From the NCBI RefSeq assembly GCF_000718515.1, contig NZ_JNZS01000004.1:310001-374000 (forward strand): 64,000 nucleotides of DNA, written 5' to 3'. Below, piece after piece: positions 8,116-16,555 of the stretch; the stretch's first letter is position 1, and each line of letters opens with the position of its first letter. The notes beneath the pieces are model-generated. The model was not told the DNA's origin and did not search any database. It was given only the letters and a program-made list of their open reading frames with translations. The translations under genes were made by a program, and so were the position numbers. The stretch is from Micromonospora parva. GTDB lineage: Bacteria > Actinomycetota > Actinomycetes > Mycobacteriales > Micromonosporaceae.

Positions 8116-9303
8116 ATGTCGCGCCGCCTCTTCACCTCCGAGTCGGTCACCGAAGGTCACCCCGACAAGATCGCCGATCAGATCAGCGACGGCATCCTCG
8201 ACGCGCTACTGGCGCAGGACCCGCACAGCCGGGTCGCCGTCGAGAGCCTGATCACCACCGGTCAGGTCCACGTCGCGGGCGAGGTCACCACGCAGGCCTA
8301 CGCCGACATCCCGCGCATCGTGCGGGAAACCGTCCTGGGTATCGGCTACGACTCGTCGAAGAAGGGCTTCGACGGCGGCTCCTGCGGCGTCAGCATCTCG
8401 ATCGGCGCCCAGTCCCCCGACATCGCGCAGGGCGTCGACACGGCGATCGAGCTGCGCGACGGCTCGTCCGGCGGCGGGCTCGACGCCCAGGGCGCCGGCG
8501 ACCAGGGCATGATGTTCGGCTTCGCCTGCTCGGAGACGCCGGAGCTGATGCCGCTGCCGATCGCGCTGGCCCACCGGCTGGCCCGTCGCCTGGCCGCCGT
8601 CCGCAAGGACGGGACGGTGCCCTACCTGCGGCCCGACGGCAAGACCCAGGTCACCGTCGAGTACGACGGCCTACGCCCGGTACGGCTCGACACCATCGTC
8701 GTCTCCACGCAGCACGCGGCCCACATCTCCCTCGACGAACTGCTCACCCCCGACATCCGCGACCACGTGATCACGCCGGAGTTGGAGGCGCTCGACCTCG
8801 ACACCGAGGGCTACCGGCTGCTCGTCAACCCCACCGGCCGGTTCGAGATCGGTGGCCCGATGGGCGACGCGGGCCTGACCGGACGAAAGATCATCGTCGA
8901 CACCTACGGCGGGTACGCCCGCCACGGTGGCGGCGCGTTCTCGGGGAAGGACCCGTCGAAGGTCGACCGGTCGGCGGCGTACGCGATGCGGTGGGTGGCG
9001 AAGAACGTGGTCGCCGCGGGCCTGGCGGAACGGTGTGAGGCGCAGGTCGCCTACGCGATCGGCAAGGCCCACCCGGTGAGCCTGTTCGTGGAGACGTTCG
9101 GTACGGAGACGGTGCCGCTCGACCGGATCGAGAAGGCGATCGGTGAGGTCTTCGACCTGCGCCCGGCGGCGATCATCCGGGACCTGGACCTGCTCCGCCC
9201 GATCTACCAGCAGACGGCGGCCTACGGTCACTTCGGCCGGGAACTCCCGGACCTGACCTGGGAACGCACGGACCGCGCCGCGGACCTCAAGGCCGCCTGC
9301 TGA
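8116..9303 (+). CDS. metK: S-adenosylmethionine synthetase
   Basis: 395 aa, full-length MAT enzyme making SAM from methionine and ATP. Signatures: [20 protein letters not shown] at the start, [13 protein letters not shown] in the middle and [19 protein letters not shown] near residue 275. The ATG follows an AGGAG site at 8105-8109. It lies divergently from the SARP gene inside the polyketide cluster, which encodes at least three methyltransferases, so a pathway-dedicated copy that boosts SAM supply is likely. Whether a second, housekeeping metK exists elsewhere in the genome cannot be seen here. Confidence 0.96.
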   Translation: MSRRLFTSESVTEGHPDKIADQISDGILDALLAQDPHSRVAVESLITTGQVHVAGEVTTQAYADIPRIVRETVLGIGYDSSKKGFDGGSCGVSISIGAQSPDIAQGVDTAIELRDGSSGGGLDAQGAGDQGMMFGFACSETPELMPLPIALAHRLARRLAAVRKDGTVPYLRPDGKTQVTVEYDGLRPVRLDTIVVSTQHAAHISLDELLTPDIRDHVITPELEALDLDTEGYRLLVNPTGRFEIGGPMGDAGLTGRKIIVDTYGGYARHGGGAFSGKDPSKVDRSAAYAMRWVAKNVVAAGLAERCEAQVAYAIGKAHPVSLFVETFGTETVPLDRIEKAIGEVFDLRPAAIIRDLDLLRPIYQQTAAYGHFGRELPDLTWERTDRAADLKAAC

Positions 9304-9319
9304 GGGATTTCCCCGGTCA

Positions 9320-10018
9320 CTAGCGCGACGGCCGACGAGGGCGTGGCACCAACCGGTCGTGTGGCAGCGTCACCAGTGACGCTGCCACCGCCTTGTTGAC
9401 CGCGTCGATGCGGGAGACCGCGCCCAGCTTGGCGAAGATGCGACGCAGGTGGCTCTTCACAGTGGCCTCGGTCAGGTCGAGCCGGCGCGCGATCTGGGCG
9501 TTGGTCATCGCCTCGGCCGCGAGTTGGAGGATCTCCAACTCGACGGCGGACAGCATGGCGGACTCCGCGCTCTGCACCTGCACCAGGCTCTGGCCGGAGA
9601 CCGAGAGCAGCACCGAGCCGCTGCGGTCCCGCGCCTTGTGGATCGCCGCCACCAGCTCCTCACGACCCACGCTCTTGAGCAGGTAGGCGCGCACCCCGGC
9701 GGCGATCAGACGGCGCAGCAGGTCGGGGCTGTCGTACATGCTGAGGATGACGACGGCGCTGTCGGGCGACACCTCCCGGATGCGGCGCACCGTGACCACC
9801 GGGTCGTCACCGGGGATCTCCACGTCGAGCAACACCACGTCGGGGCGCTCGGACGCCGCCTTGGCGACCGCGGTGGCGGAGTCGCCCGCCTCGTCGACCA
9901 CGTCGAGGTCGGCGTGGACCTCGAGCACCCAGCGCAACCCCTCGCGGACGAGAGCATGGTCGTCGACTATCAGGATGGTGGTGGCGCCGGTGGGAGACCC
10001 GTCGTCGGACCGCGTCAA
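9320..10018 (-). CDS. NarL/LuxR-family response regulator (orphan)
   Basis: About 232 aa from a TTG at 10018; the start is uncertain because the open frame extends to 10180 through low-quality sequence and no strong ribosome site is seen. Receiver domain shows LIVDDHALVREG, phospho-acceptor region VVLLDVEIPG and KSVG lysine. The C-terminal HTH reads NAQIARRLDLTEATVKSHLRRIFAKLG. No histidine kinase is adjacent. Its HTH and last 20 residues ([20 protein letters not shown]) are almost the same as those of the regulator at 20640-21320, so the two are close paralogues that may read the same sites. Confidence 0.87.
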   Translation of the reverse strand: MTRSDDGSPTGATTILIVDDHALVREGLRWVLEVHADLDVVDEAGDSATAVAKAASERPDVVLLDVEIPGDDPVVTVRRIREVSPDSAVVILSMYDSPDLLRRLIAAGVRAYLLKSVGREELVAAIHKARDRSGSVLLSVSGQSLVQVQSAESAMLSAVELEILQLAAEAMTNAQIARRLDLTEATVKSHLRRIFAKLGAVSRIDAVNKAVAASLVTLPHDRLVPRPRRPSR

Positions 10019-10148
10019 CCTAACCCCCAGACCCCGTCCCCCGCCGCCAACGTGCCCATGATGTCGCACCGTATCGCGGGCGTGTGACGCCGCAGCTATC
10101 GTGGCGCCCTCCCGACACGAAGAACGCCACGATCGCCGCGCGACTCTG

Positions 10149-11270
10149 TCAGTCTCGGATGGACAGACGGACCAACTCACCGATGCCGAGGCCCTTGTTG
10201 GCGATGTAGAAGCTGCCGTCGCCGGCGATGGCGAACGACATCGGGGAGTCGAGACCGGTGCTCGCCAACTCCCGGTGGCTACCGTCGCGCTCCACCCGGA
10301 TCAACGCACCGGTGGAGTCTCCCGAGCTGAGCCCGTTCTTCGCGATCTCCAGCACGACCAGCCGGCCCCGCTTGTCGAACGCGAGATCGATGATGTTGGT
10401 GAAGCCGGTCGCGTAGATCGTCGGCTCCTGCCCCGGCACCAGACGCCACACCCGCGCGCCGCCGTTCGGGAACGGGTGCCCGGTCAACTGTCCGATGTAG
10501 AGCGCGCCGTCCGGCCCCTTGGCGATGGTCACCGGCACGAACTGGATCGGCGTCGTCGAGCCGGGCGGCAGACCCCACTCCGGCGGCGCCGGAACCTGCT
10601 CCTGCGGCCAGACGTGTTCGGTGGTGACCACGCCGCGCCTGTCGATCCGGAGCACGTCGTTGGCGGCCGCGTCGAGCGCGTAGATGTCACGCCCGTCGGC
10701 GACGACGGCGTAGGGCTGGCTCTCCGGGATGACGCCGTCGGGGTTGTGCTGCCCCTCGTAGGCGGAGAGGTCGCCGAGGACCGACCAGCGGTGCTTCCCC
10801 TCCACCCGCAGGATCGTTCCCATCGCGGCTCCGGCCGCACCGAGCAGGTCGCGCGAGACCGGGTCGGTGCTGTAGCCCATCGCCACCAGCAGTTTGCCCT
10901 GCCGATCGAAGGCCAGGTCGTGCGCCCCGTAGACGGAGAAGCCGGCGCCGGTGCTGCGCAGCGACGGCAGGCCCGTCACGACCCGCTTCTGCCAGCCGTG
11001 ACGGACCGCCGTGATCGCACCGGTCGAGCCGTAGCAGAGGTTGGTGCCGAACGTGCCGGGGATGCAGACGTCGTCGCCGCCGAGGCCGGCCTCGGCGACG
11101 AGGACGGTGCCGGCGCGGTCGATGGCGACACCGCGGGGGTTGTCGAGGTTGCGGGCGACAACTGTCAGTCGCCCGGTGGTCGAGGTGGCCGCTGTGGCGG
11201 GCGCGGCAATGCCGGCCACCAGTACCAGCGGCACGGCCAGCGACAGCGTTCGTCGCATCGCGTCGAGCAT
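10149..11270 (-). CDS. Secreted ScyD/ScyE-family beta-propeller protein
   Basis: 373 aa. A Sec-type signal peptide (RRTLSLAVPLVLVAGIAAPATAA) is followed by repeated propeller blades: NPRGVAIDRAGTVLVAEAG, GAHDLAFDRQGKLLVAMG, GPDGALYIGQLTG, IIDLAFDKRGRLVVLEI and FAIAGDGSFYIANKG. This matches the ScyD/ScyE family. Catalytic role unknown; some propellers of this type bind or oxidise small molecules. AGGAGAACCC lies directly before the ATG. Its place between a cluster regulator and a multicopper oxidase suggests an extracytoplasmic role near the polyketide pathway, but this is inference. Confidence 0.78.
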   Translation of the reverse strand: MLDAMRRTLSLAVPLVLVAGIAAPATAATSTTGRLTVVARNLDNPRGVAIDRAGTVLVAEAGLGGDDVCIPGTFGTNLCYGSTGAITAVRHGWQKRVVTGLPSLRSTGAGFSVYGAHDLAFDRQGKLLVAMGYSTDPVSRDLLGAAGAAMGTILRVEGKHRWSVLGDLSAYEGQHNPDGVIPESQPYAVVADGRDIYALDAAANDVLRIDRRGVVTTEHVWPQEQVPAPPEWGLPPGSTTPIQFVPVTIAKGPDGALYIGQLTGHPFPNGGARVWRLVPGQEPTIYATGFTNIIDLAFDKRGRLVVLEIAKNGLSSGDSTGALIRVERDGSHRELASTGLDSPMSFAIAGDGSFYIANKGLGIGELVRLSIRD

Positions 11271-11358
11271 GGGTTCTCCTCAGCAAGAGGGGTTCGGATG
11301 CGTTCGACGCTGCCGGCGTTGCCTCGAGGCCCGGTGGAGGGAGGCTCGACAGGCCCGC

Positions 11359-13470
11359 CTACTCCGGCTGATTCGGGGTGCCACGCCCCAGCTCGTAGGG
11401 GGAGTTCACGCCCTCGTAGGCGAGGTGCATGACCATGCCGTTGGCCGCGTGGTCGAGGTTGTGGCAGTGGTCCATCCAGAGCCCCGGATTGTCCGCCTTG
11501 AAGCCGATCTCGTAGATCTCACCGGGGATGATGTCGAGACTGTCAATCCACCACGGCGACCCGGTCGCGGCGACCCCGTTGCGGGACAACACCAACGCGT
11601 GATGTCCGTGCAGGTGCATCGGATGGTTCTGGTGGCTGCGGTTGACGATCCGCACCTTGACCACGTCGCCCATCCGGACCATCAGCGTCGGCGTGTGCGG
11701 GAAGCTGTGCCCGTTGATGATCGGCACCAGGTGGAGGCCGCCGTTGTAGAAGGACAACCGGTCGTCGAGGAGCTGGGTGAACGAGCGGTCGTACGACGAG
11801 CCCGTGTCGAAGGGCCGCGAGCCGCCGGAGCCGTACGAGAGCGGGTCGACCGGGTCGCCGTCGTCGACGATCTTCGGCGTCGAGGTGTCACCGGGAGGCG
11901 CCAGGACCAGCCCGGCGTCGCGGTTGGCGAGGTCGGTCAGCCGCACCGCGCCCGCCGGCATCGTGAAGGTCACGTCGTAGCGTCCACCGGTCGCCAACCC
12001 GAATCTCGGGTTGGTCAGCGGGGTCGGACCGTTGACGTCGACGCCGTCGATCGCGGCGACCCGCACCGGCGTGCCGTTGACCGTCAACGACCGTGGGCGG
12101 CTGTCGGTCGACGGGTTGTTGTCGGTGTTGATCAGGCGCAGTCGCACCGGTGTGCCCGGCGCGATCTCCTGCCGTTGCACTGTGTCGCTGGTGCCGAACG
12201 AGACGATGTTGTCGTCCGGCGTACGCCACTCGTGTGCCATCACCACGACGTCGCGCTCGCCCGGCGGTGGGCCGTCGCGCGGCTCGACGATCAGCGCGCC
12301 GAACAGTCCCCTCCGGATCGCCTCAAGGGGGTTCTGGTGGGTGTGGTACCAGAACGTGCCGACCTGCTCGGCGAGGAACCGGTAGGTGAAGGTGCCGCCC
12401 GGCTCCACCGCGTTCTGCGTCGCGCCGGCGACGCCGTCCTCACCGTTGGGCACGTCGAGCCCGTGCCAGTGGATGGTCACGTTCTCGTCGGGAATCTCGT
12501 TGTGCAGCGTCACCTCGACCAGGTCGCCCTCACGGACCCGCAGCTCCGGCCCGGGCGACTGCCCGTTGTACGTCAGGGCGTCGATCTCGGTGCCCGACGA
12601 CAGCCGTACCGTGGCGTTCTTCGCGGTCAGGGTGAAGGCCTTGTTGGGCTTGCCGGTCCGCGGCCCCCGCAGGTCGTCGACGGAGACCCCGCCGTGACCG
12701 CCGTGACCGAACGACGGGCCACCGCCGTAGTCGACGTTGTCGTGGGACATCATGCTCATGCGGTCGGGCAGCCTGCTGCTCTGCGCCACGTAGGTGATGC
12801 CGGCGGCCACGACGAGCACCACGACGGCGGCCTGCGCGGTGGCACGCAGGGCGCCGGCCCGCCGGCCACGGCGCGCGAAGTCGGTGGCGGTGACAACCCG
12901 CAGACGGTGCCCCTGCCAGAGCCACAGCACCACCACCGACAACAGGATCGGCGCCGCGTGGGTCGCGATGTCGTCGAGGTAGGAGGGGACCGGACGGGAC
13001 ACGTACGCGAAGTAGACGCCAACGACAGTCGCCACAGCCGTCAGCTGGACCGGCACCACGAATCTGGGGTTGGCGACGGCGGCGCGCGTCTCGACGTCGA
13101 TCGGTGCGTCGTCGCGGTTGGCCAGGGCGCGCAGGCCCGGCACGGTCCACACGGCGACGGCAAGCATCGGCAGCAGCAGGAGCGGCATCTGCACGATCAC
13201 CCGGTTGTCCGCGAAGATCCAGTCCACGGCGAGCATCAGCCCGATCGCGACGCACTTGAGGACCAGCACCACCAGCGCGGCGACGAGCAGGCGCAGCAGC
13301 CGACGGGCGCTGGTCCGCAGCGCCGCGGGCGTCGGCCGCCAGGCCAGCCGCGTGGCGAGGATCGCCGCGGGCAGCCAGATCAGGAACAGGACCCCGGCCA
13401 GGATCCCGTCGGCGTTCTCTCCGACCTCAAACATGACGCCAACATACGGAGCGGGCGCACCACCCGACAT
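11359..13470 (-). CDS. Membrane-anchored multicopper oxidase
   Basis: 703 aa (or 691 if translation starts at the ATG at 13434; neither has a clear ribosome site). About six hydrophobic segments occupy residues 22-230, followed by an extracytoplasmic two- or three-domain cupredoxin oxidase. Copper ligands are visible in order: IHWHG, FWYHTH, HPMHLHGH and MDHCHNLDHAANGM, the last being the type 1/type 3 HCHxxxH signature with an axial Met. Such enzymes oxidise phenols or metals and reduce O2 to water. Genes downstream are the secreted propeller protein and an orphan regulator. It may couple or oxidise the phenolic polyketide outside the cell, or serve copper tolerance; the sequence does not decide. 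Confidence 0.9.
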   Translation of the reverse strand: MSGGAPAPYVGVMFEVGENADGILAGVLFLIWLPAAILATRLAWRPTPAALRTSARRLLRLLVAALVVLVLKCVAIGLMLAVDWIFADNRVIVQMPLLLLPMLAVAVWTVPGLRALANRDDAPIDVETRAAVANPRFVVPVQLTAVATVVGVYFAYVSRPVPSYLDDIATHAAPILLSVVVLWLWQGHRLRVVTATDFARRGRRAGALRATAQAAVVVLVVAAGITYVAQSSRLPDRMSMMSHDNVDYGGGPSFGHGGHGGVSVDDLRGPRTGKPNKAFTLTAKNATVRLSSGTEIDALTYNGQSPGPELRVREGDLVEVTLHNEIPDENVTIHWHGLDVPNGEDGVAGATQNAVEPGGTFTYRFLAEQVGTFWYHTHQNPLEAIRRGLFGALIVEPRDGPPPGERDVVVMAHEWRTPDDNIVSFGTSDTVQRQEIAPGTPVRLRLINTDNNPSTDSRPRSLTVNGTPVRVAAIDGVDVNGPTPLTNPRFGLATGGRYDVTFTMPAGAVRLTDLANRDAGLVLAPPGDTSTPKIVDDGDPVDPLSYGSGGSRPFDTGSSYDRSFTQLLDDRLSFYNGGLHLVPIINGHSFPHTPTLMVRMGDVVKVRIVNRSHQNHPMHLHGHHALVLSRNGVAATGSPWWIDSLDIIPGEIYEIGFKADNPGLWMDHCHNLDHAANGMVMHLAYEGVNSPYELGRGTPNQPE

Positions 13471-13543
13471 CCGTTGACGAACGGCCGGGGGGTACGGCGA
13501 TCACCGTAGCCGCAAGCCGCTGCGAAACAGCTGCCGTAGTCAG

Positions 13544-14203
13544 CTAGCTGCCCGGCGCGACGAGCCCGGTCTGGTAGGCGAGCACGACGAGTTGCGCCCG
13601 GTCGCGGACGCGGAGCTTCACCATGGCCCGGTGCACATGGGTACGGGCCGTGGCGGGGCTCATCGACAGCCGGCGCCCGATCTCCTCGTTCGTCAGCCCA
13701 CTGGCCACCAGGCTCATCACCTCGCGCTCGCGGTCGGTCAACACCGCCAGCCGGCCACCGTCGACCGGCGCCGGGGCGACCTTGCTGACGAACGCGCTCA
13801 CCAGCCGGCTCGTCACCCGCGGCGAGATCAGCATGTCGCCGCCAGCCACCACCCGGACCGCCTGACGCAGCTCGTCGGGCTCGATGTCCTTGAGCAGGAA
13901 CCCGCTCGCGCCGGCCCGCAGCGCCTCGAAGACGTACTCGTCGAGCTCGAAGGTGGTCAGGACGATGACCCGCACGGCCGGAAACCGCTCGACGATCGCG
14001 GCCGTGGCCTTCACCCCGTCGAGCACGGGCATCCGCACGTCCATCAGCACGATGTCGGGCCGGGTCGCGGCGACCATCTCGACGGCCTGGGCGCCGTTGG
14101 ACGCCTCACCGACCACCTCCAGGTCGTCGCTGTGGTCGAGCAGGCCCCGGAAGCCGGCCCGCACGAGCGTCTGGTCGTCCGCCAGCACCATCCGGATCGT
14201 CAC
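13544..14203 (-). CDS. NarL/LuxR-family response regulator
   Basis: 219 aa, GTG start overlapping the kinase stop (GTGA). Receiver: VLADDQTLVRAGF, phosphorylation site DIVLMDVRMPVLDG, lysine in GFLLKDIEPDEL. HTH: LTDREREVMSLVASGLTNEEIGRRL and ATARTHVHRAMVKLRVRDR. It forms a two-component pair with the kinase gene immediately upstream. Its HTH is clearly different from the two paralogous regulators at 9320 and 20640, so it likely has separate targets, perhaps the multicopper oxidase downstream. Confidence 0.93.
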   Translation of the reverse strand: MTIRMVLADDQTLVRAGFRGLLDHSDDLEVVGEASNGAQAVEMVAATRPDIVLMDVRMPVLDGVKATAAIVERFPAVRVIVLTTFELDEYVFEALRAGASGFLLKDIEPDELRQAVRVVAGGDMLISPRVTSRLVSAFVSKVAPAPVDGGRLAVLTDREREVMSLVASGLTNEEIGRRLSMSPATARTHVHRAMVKLRVRDRAQLVVLAYQTGLVAPGS

Positions 14204-15318
14204 GCTGTCTCCTCCACCTCGACCGGCAGCCGCGCTGCCACTCGGAACCCCCCGCCCTCCGGCCGGGGGCCGGCATCGAGGGATCCGCCCGCGGCCGTGG
14301 CCCGTTCCCGCATGCCGGCCACCCCGTGCCCCCGCCGGCTCGCCGCGGCCCCGACCCCGTCGTCGACGACCTCGACCGTGACGGCGTCACCGGCGTAGGT
14401 GATGGTGACGTCGACAGTGGTCGCCTCGGCGTGCTTGACCGTGTTGGTGATCGACTCCTGCACGATCCGGTAGACCGAGAGCGCCACCTCCGGCGGGATG
14501 GGGCGCGGGATGCCGGCGACCCCCGAGCGCACCTTCACGCCGGCCTGCTCGGCGACCGCGAAGACGCGGGCCAGATCGGGCACCTCCCCGGCGTCGCGGA
14601 GCATGCCGATCGCCGAGCGGACCTCGTGCATCGCGTCGCGCGCCGCGCCCCGGATGCTCCGCAGCGCGGCCCGCGCCTCGGCCGGCTTGCTGTCGAAGAT
14701 GTCGTCGGCGAGGCTCGCCTGCACGCTGATCGCGGCGATCGTGTGGCCGAGCACGTCGTGGACCTCGCGGGCGATGCGGAGCCGCTCCTGGGCCACCTCG
14801 TGCTGACGCTCCTGGCGCATCACGGCGAGGCGCTGCTGTGCCTCGGCCAGCCGGATCCGGCGGGTGCGGATCGTCTCGGCGAGCAGCACCACGGCCGCGA
14901 GCAGTGAGCCCTCTTCGAGGGTCGCCGACAGGGCGGGGAAGAAGCCCTCGCCGAGCAGCGTGTAACGCATGATCAGCTCAAGGACGACGAAGAACCCGGC
15001 GACGACGAGCGCCCAGGTGAACCGGCCGGCGGCCGCGACGGAGAAGAGGGCGGCGGCCAGCGGGAGGGCGGGCGGGATGCCCGGGTACTCGAGCGCGTAG
15101 TAGATCATCAGTGCGGTGACCGAGCCGACGAGCACCAGCAGCGGCCAGCGGCGCCGGAAGACCAGCAGCAGCCCGATCACCGCGCCGATCGCGTAGGCGC
15201 GGGCGTCCGGCGGCCGGGCGCCGGGCTCGTCGGCGACGCGGATCGCCACCGCCACGACGGCCGCGACGACGACCGCGATGAGGGCATCGATCGCGATCCG
15301 TCGGATGGCCGGGGTCAT
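14200..15318 (-). CDS. NarL-partner sensor histidine kinase (HisKA_3)
   Basis: 372 aa. The N-terminus has about four to five membrane segments (IAIDALIAVVVAAVVAVAI, AIGAVIGLLLVF, WPLLVLVGSVTALMIYYAL, FTWALVVAGFFVVLELI). A dimerisation/phospho-acceptor box follows: ERLRIAREVHDVLGHTIAAI, then an HATPase domain with ESITNTVKHA, VEVVDDGVGA and GHGVAGMRERA. The ATG at 15318 was chosen because sequence upstream is not kinase-like. It overlaps its cognate response regulator by 4 bases. No extracellular sensor domain is apparent, so it probably senses through the membrane segments. Confidence 0.92.
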   Translation of the reverse strand: MTPAIRRIAIDALIAVVVAAVVAVAIRVADEPGARPPDARAYAIGAVIGLLLVFRRRWPLLVLVGSVTALMIYYALEYPGIPPALPLAAALFSVAAAGRFTWALVVAGFFVVLELIMRYTLLGEGFFPALSATLEEGSLLAAVVLLAETIRTRRIRLAEAQQRLAVMRQERQHEVAQERLRIAREVHDVLGHTIAAISVQASLADDIFDSKPAEARAALRSIRGAARDAMHEVRSAIGMLRDAGEVPDLARVFAVAEQAGVKVRSGVAGIPRPIPPEVALSVYRIVQESITNTVKHAEATTVDVTITYAGDAVTVEVVDDGVGAAASRRGHGVAGMRERATAAGGSLDAGPRPEGGGFRVAARLPVEVEETA

Positions 15319-15355
15319 GTCCGCAACGGTACGACGCGTGCACGGTCCGTTAACG

Positions 15356-15395
15356 CGGGCCCCTTCCCAACCGGAATCCGTCAGCAAGGGGCCCG
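15356..15395. terminator. Inverted repeat between methyltransferase and kinase genes
   Basis: CGGGCCCCTT at 15356-15365 and AAGGGGCCCG at 15386-15395 form a perfect 10-bp stem around a 20-base loop, starting 8 bases past the methyltransferase stop. Likely a transcription terminator, though no T-run is present, as usual in such GC-rich genomes. Confidence 0.5.
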
Positions 15396-15402
15396 TGCCC
15401 CT

Positions 15403-16428
15403 TCAGCCGCGACGGAGGGTCAACAGGGTCTGCCCGGTGGGGATCACCGTGCTGCCGTCCACCCGGAGCCCGGCCTTCTCGCCCAGTTCGGCGTACTCGC
15501 GCCAGGTCCTCGCCTTGCCGGCCATCAGCGAGAGCAGGCGCAGGTCCATCTGGGTGATGAACATCAGCCGGGCCGGGTCCTCGGGGAAGTTGTCGTTCTC
15601 GTCCTTCACCAGGATCTGCACGATCAGCACCTTCCCGGTCGTGCCGATCGCGTCCGCCGCCCGCTGGAGGATCTTCTCGGCGGCGCTGTCGTTCCAGTCG
15701 TGCAGCACGTTCGACAGGATGTAGATGTCGGCGCCGGCCGGGAGCGGGTCGAAGATGCTCCCGCTGACCACCTCGGCGCGGTCGGCGATGCCCGCCGCCT
15801 CGAACCGGGCCCGGCCCTGCTCGACGACGCCCGGCAGGTCGACCACGGTGCCGCGCAGGTGCGGTTGGGCCTTGAGGATCTCGGTGAGCAGGGCGCCGGT
15901 GCCGCCGCCGACGTCGACGACGTGGTTGACGGTGCTCCAGTCGTAGCCCTGGACGACCTGGTCGAAGTAGCTCGCGTGGGTGGCCATCAGCGCGCCGAAC
16001 GACGTGGCCCGGTCGGGGTTGGTGGCCAGGTCGTCCCAGAACTCGATGCCGTAACGCACCGGGTACGCCGCGTCGCCGGTGCGGATCGAGTGGGTCAGCG
16101 AGCTGAACGTGCCCTCGATCCGGCCGGCCATCGAGTCGACGTCGAGCCAGGGGCGCTGGGCGGCGGGGTGGTCGGTCTTGAGGAACTCGGCCGCTTCCGT
16201 CAGGGCGTACACCCGGGGTTCGGTCTCCTTGAAGACGCCGCGCACGGAGAGGTAGCGCAGCAGCCGGTGCAGCGCGTCGGGGTTGGCCTTCGTCGCCGCG
16301 GCGAGCTCGTCGAGCGTGGTGGTGCCCGCGGCGATCAGGTCGGCGAGGCCGAGCGTCGCCGCGGCCCGCACTGCCCACGGCGTGATCGTGTCGGTCAGCG
16401 AGTAGAGATTGACCCGATTTTCCGTCAT
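15403..16428 (-). CDS. SAM-dependent O-methyltransferase
   Basis: 341 aa, same architecture as the enzyme at 3478-4536 but a distinct member. N-terminal dimerisation and winged-helix region, SAM motif VVDVGGGTGALL at about 170-181, catalytic-His motif NVLHDWNDSAAEKIL (H243) and a C-terminal MDLRLLSLMAGKARTWREY typical of polyketide O-methyltransferases. I took the ATG at 16428 (MTENRVNLYS); the in-frame stretch upstream covers the divergent promoter region. It is divergent from the aminotransferase gene across a region of TCGA repeats. Third methyltransferase of the cluster. Confidence 0.91.
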   Translation of the reverse strand: MTENRVNLYSLTDTITPWAVRAAATLGLADLIAAGTTTLDELAAATKANPDALHRLLRYLSVRGVFKETEPRVYALTEAAEFLKTDHPAAQRPWLDVDSMAGRIEGTFSSLTHSIRTGDAAYPVRYGIEFWDDLATNPDRATSFGALMATHASYFDQVVQGYDWSTVNHVVDVGGGTGALLTEILKAQPHLRGTVVDLPGVVEQGRARFEAAGIADRAEVVSGSIFDPLPAGADIYILSNVLHDWNDSAAEKILQRAADAIGTTGKVLIVQILVKDENDNFPEDPARLMFITQMDLRLLSLMAGKARTWREYAELGEKAGLRVDGSTVIPTGQTLLTLRRG

Positions 16429-16438
16429 GGCGGCGAGC

Positions 16439-16482
16439 TTCGACGACGGCGCTCGAGACCGGCTCGAAACCACGTCGATCGA
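16439..16482. promoter_or_regulatory. Candidate SARP-binding repeats between divergent methyltransferase and aminotransferase genes
   Basis: TCGA cores occur at 16440, 16453, 16464 and 16475, plus one overlapping at 16479. The steps 16453-16464-16475 are exactly 11 bases, one helical turn, with extended similarity CTCGAGA / CTCGAAA. This is the spacing used by SARP activators and echoes the repeats before KS-alpha. It suggests that the aminotransferase, and perhaps the methyltransferase, belong to the SARP regulon. Confidence 0.5.
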
Positions 16483-16555
16483 CCCGTTCTCCAGTCAGGT
16501 TCGAGTGGGCGGGCGCAGGCTGCGCCTGTCACGGCCGCCATGCGAAGGGGACACG

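Noticed and set aside
11041..13509. Long plus-strand open frame (about 820 codons) opposite the multicopper oxidase
   Set aside because: Same shadow pattern; the minus strand carries all copper-binding motifs.
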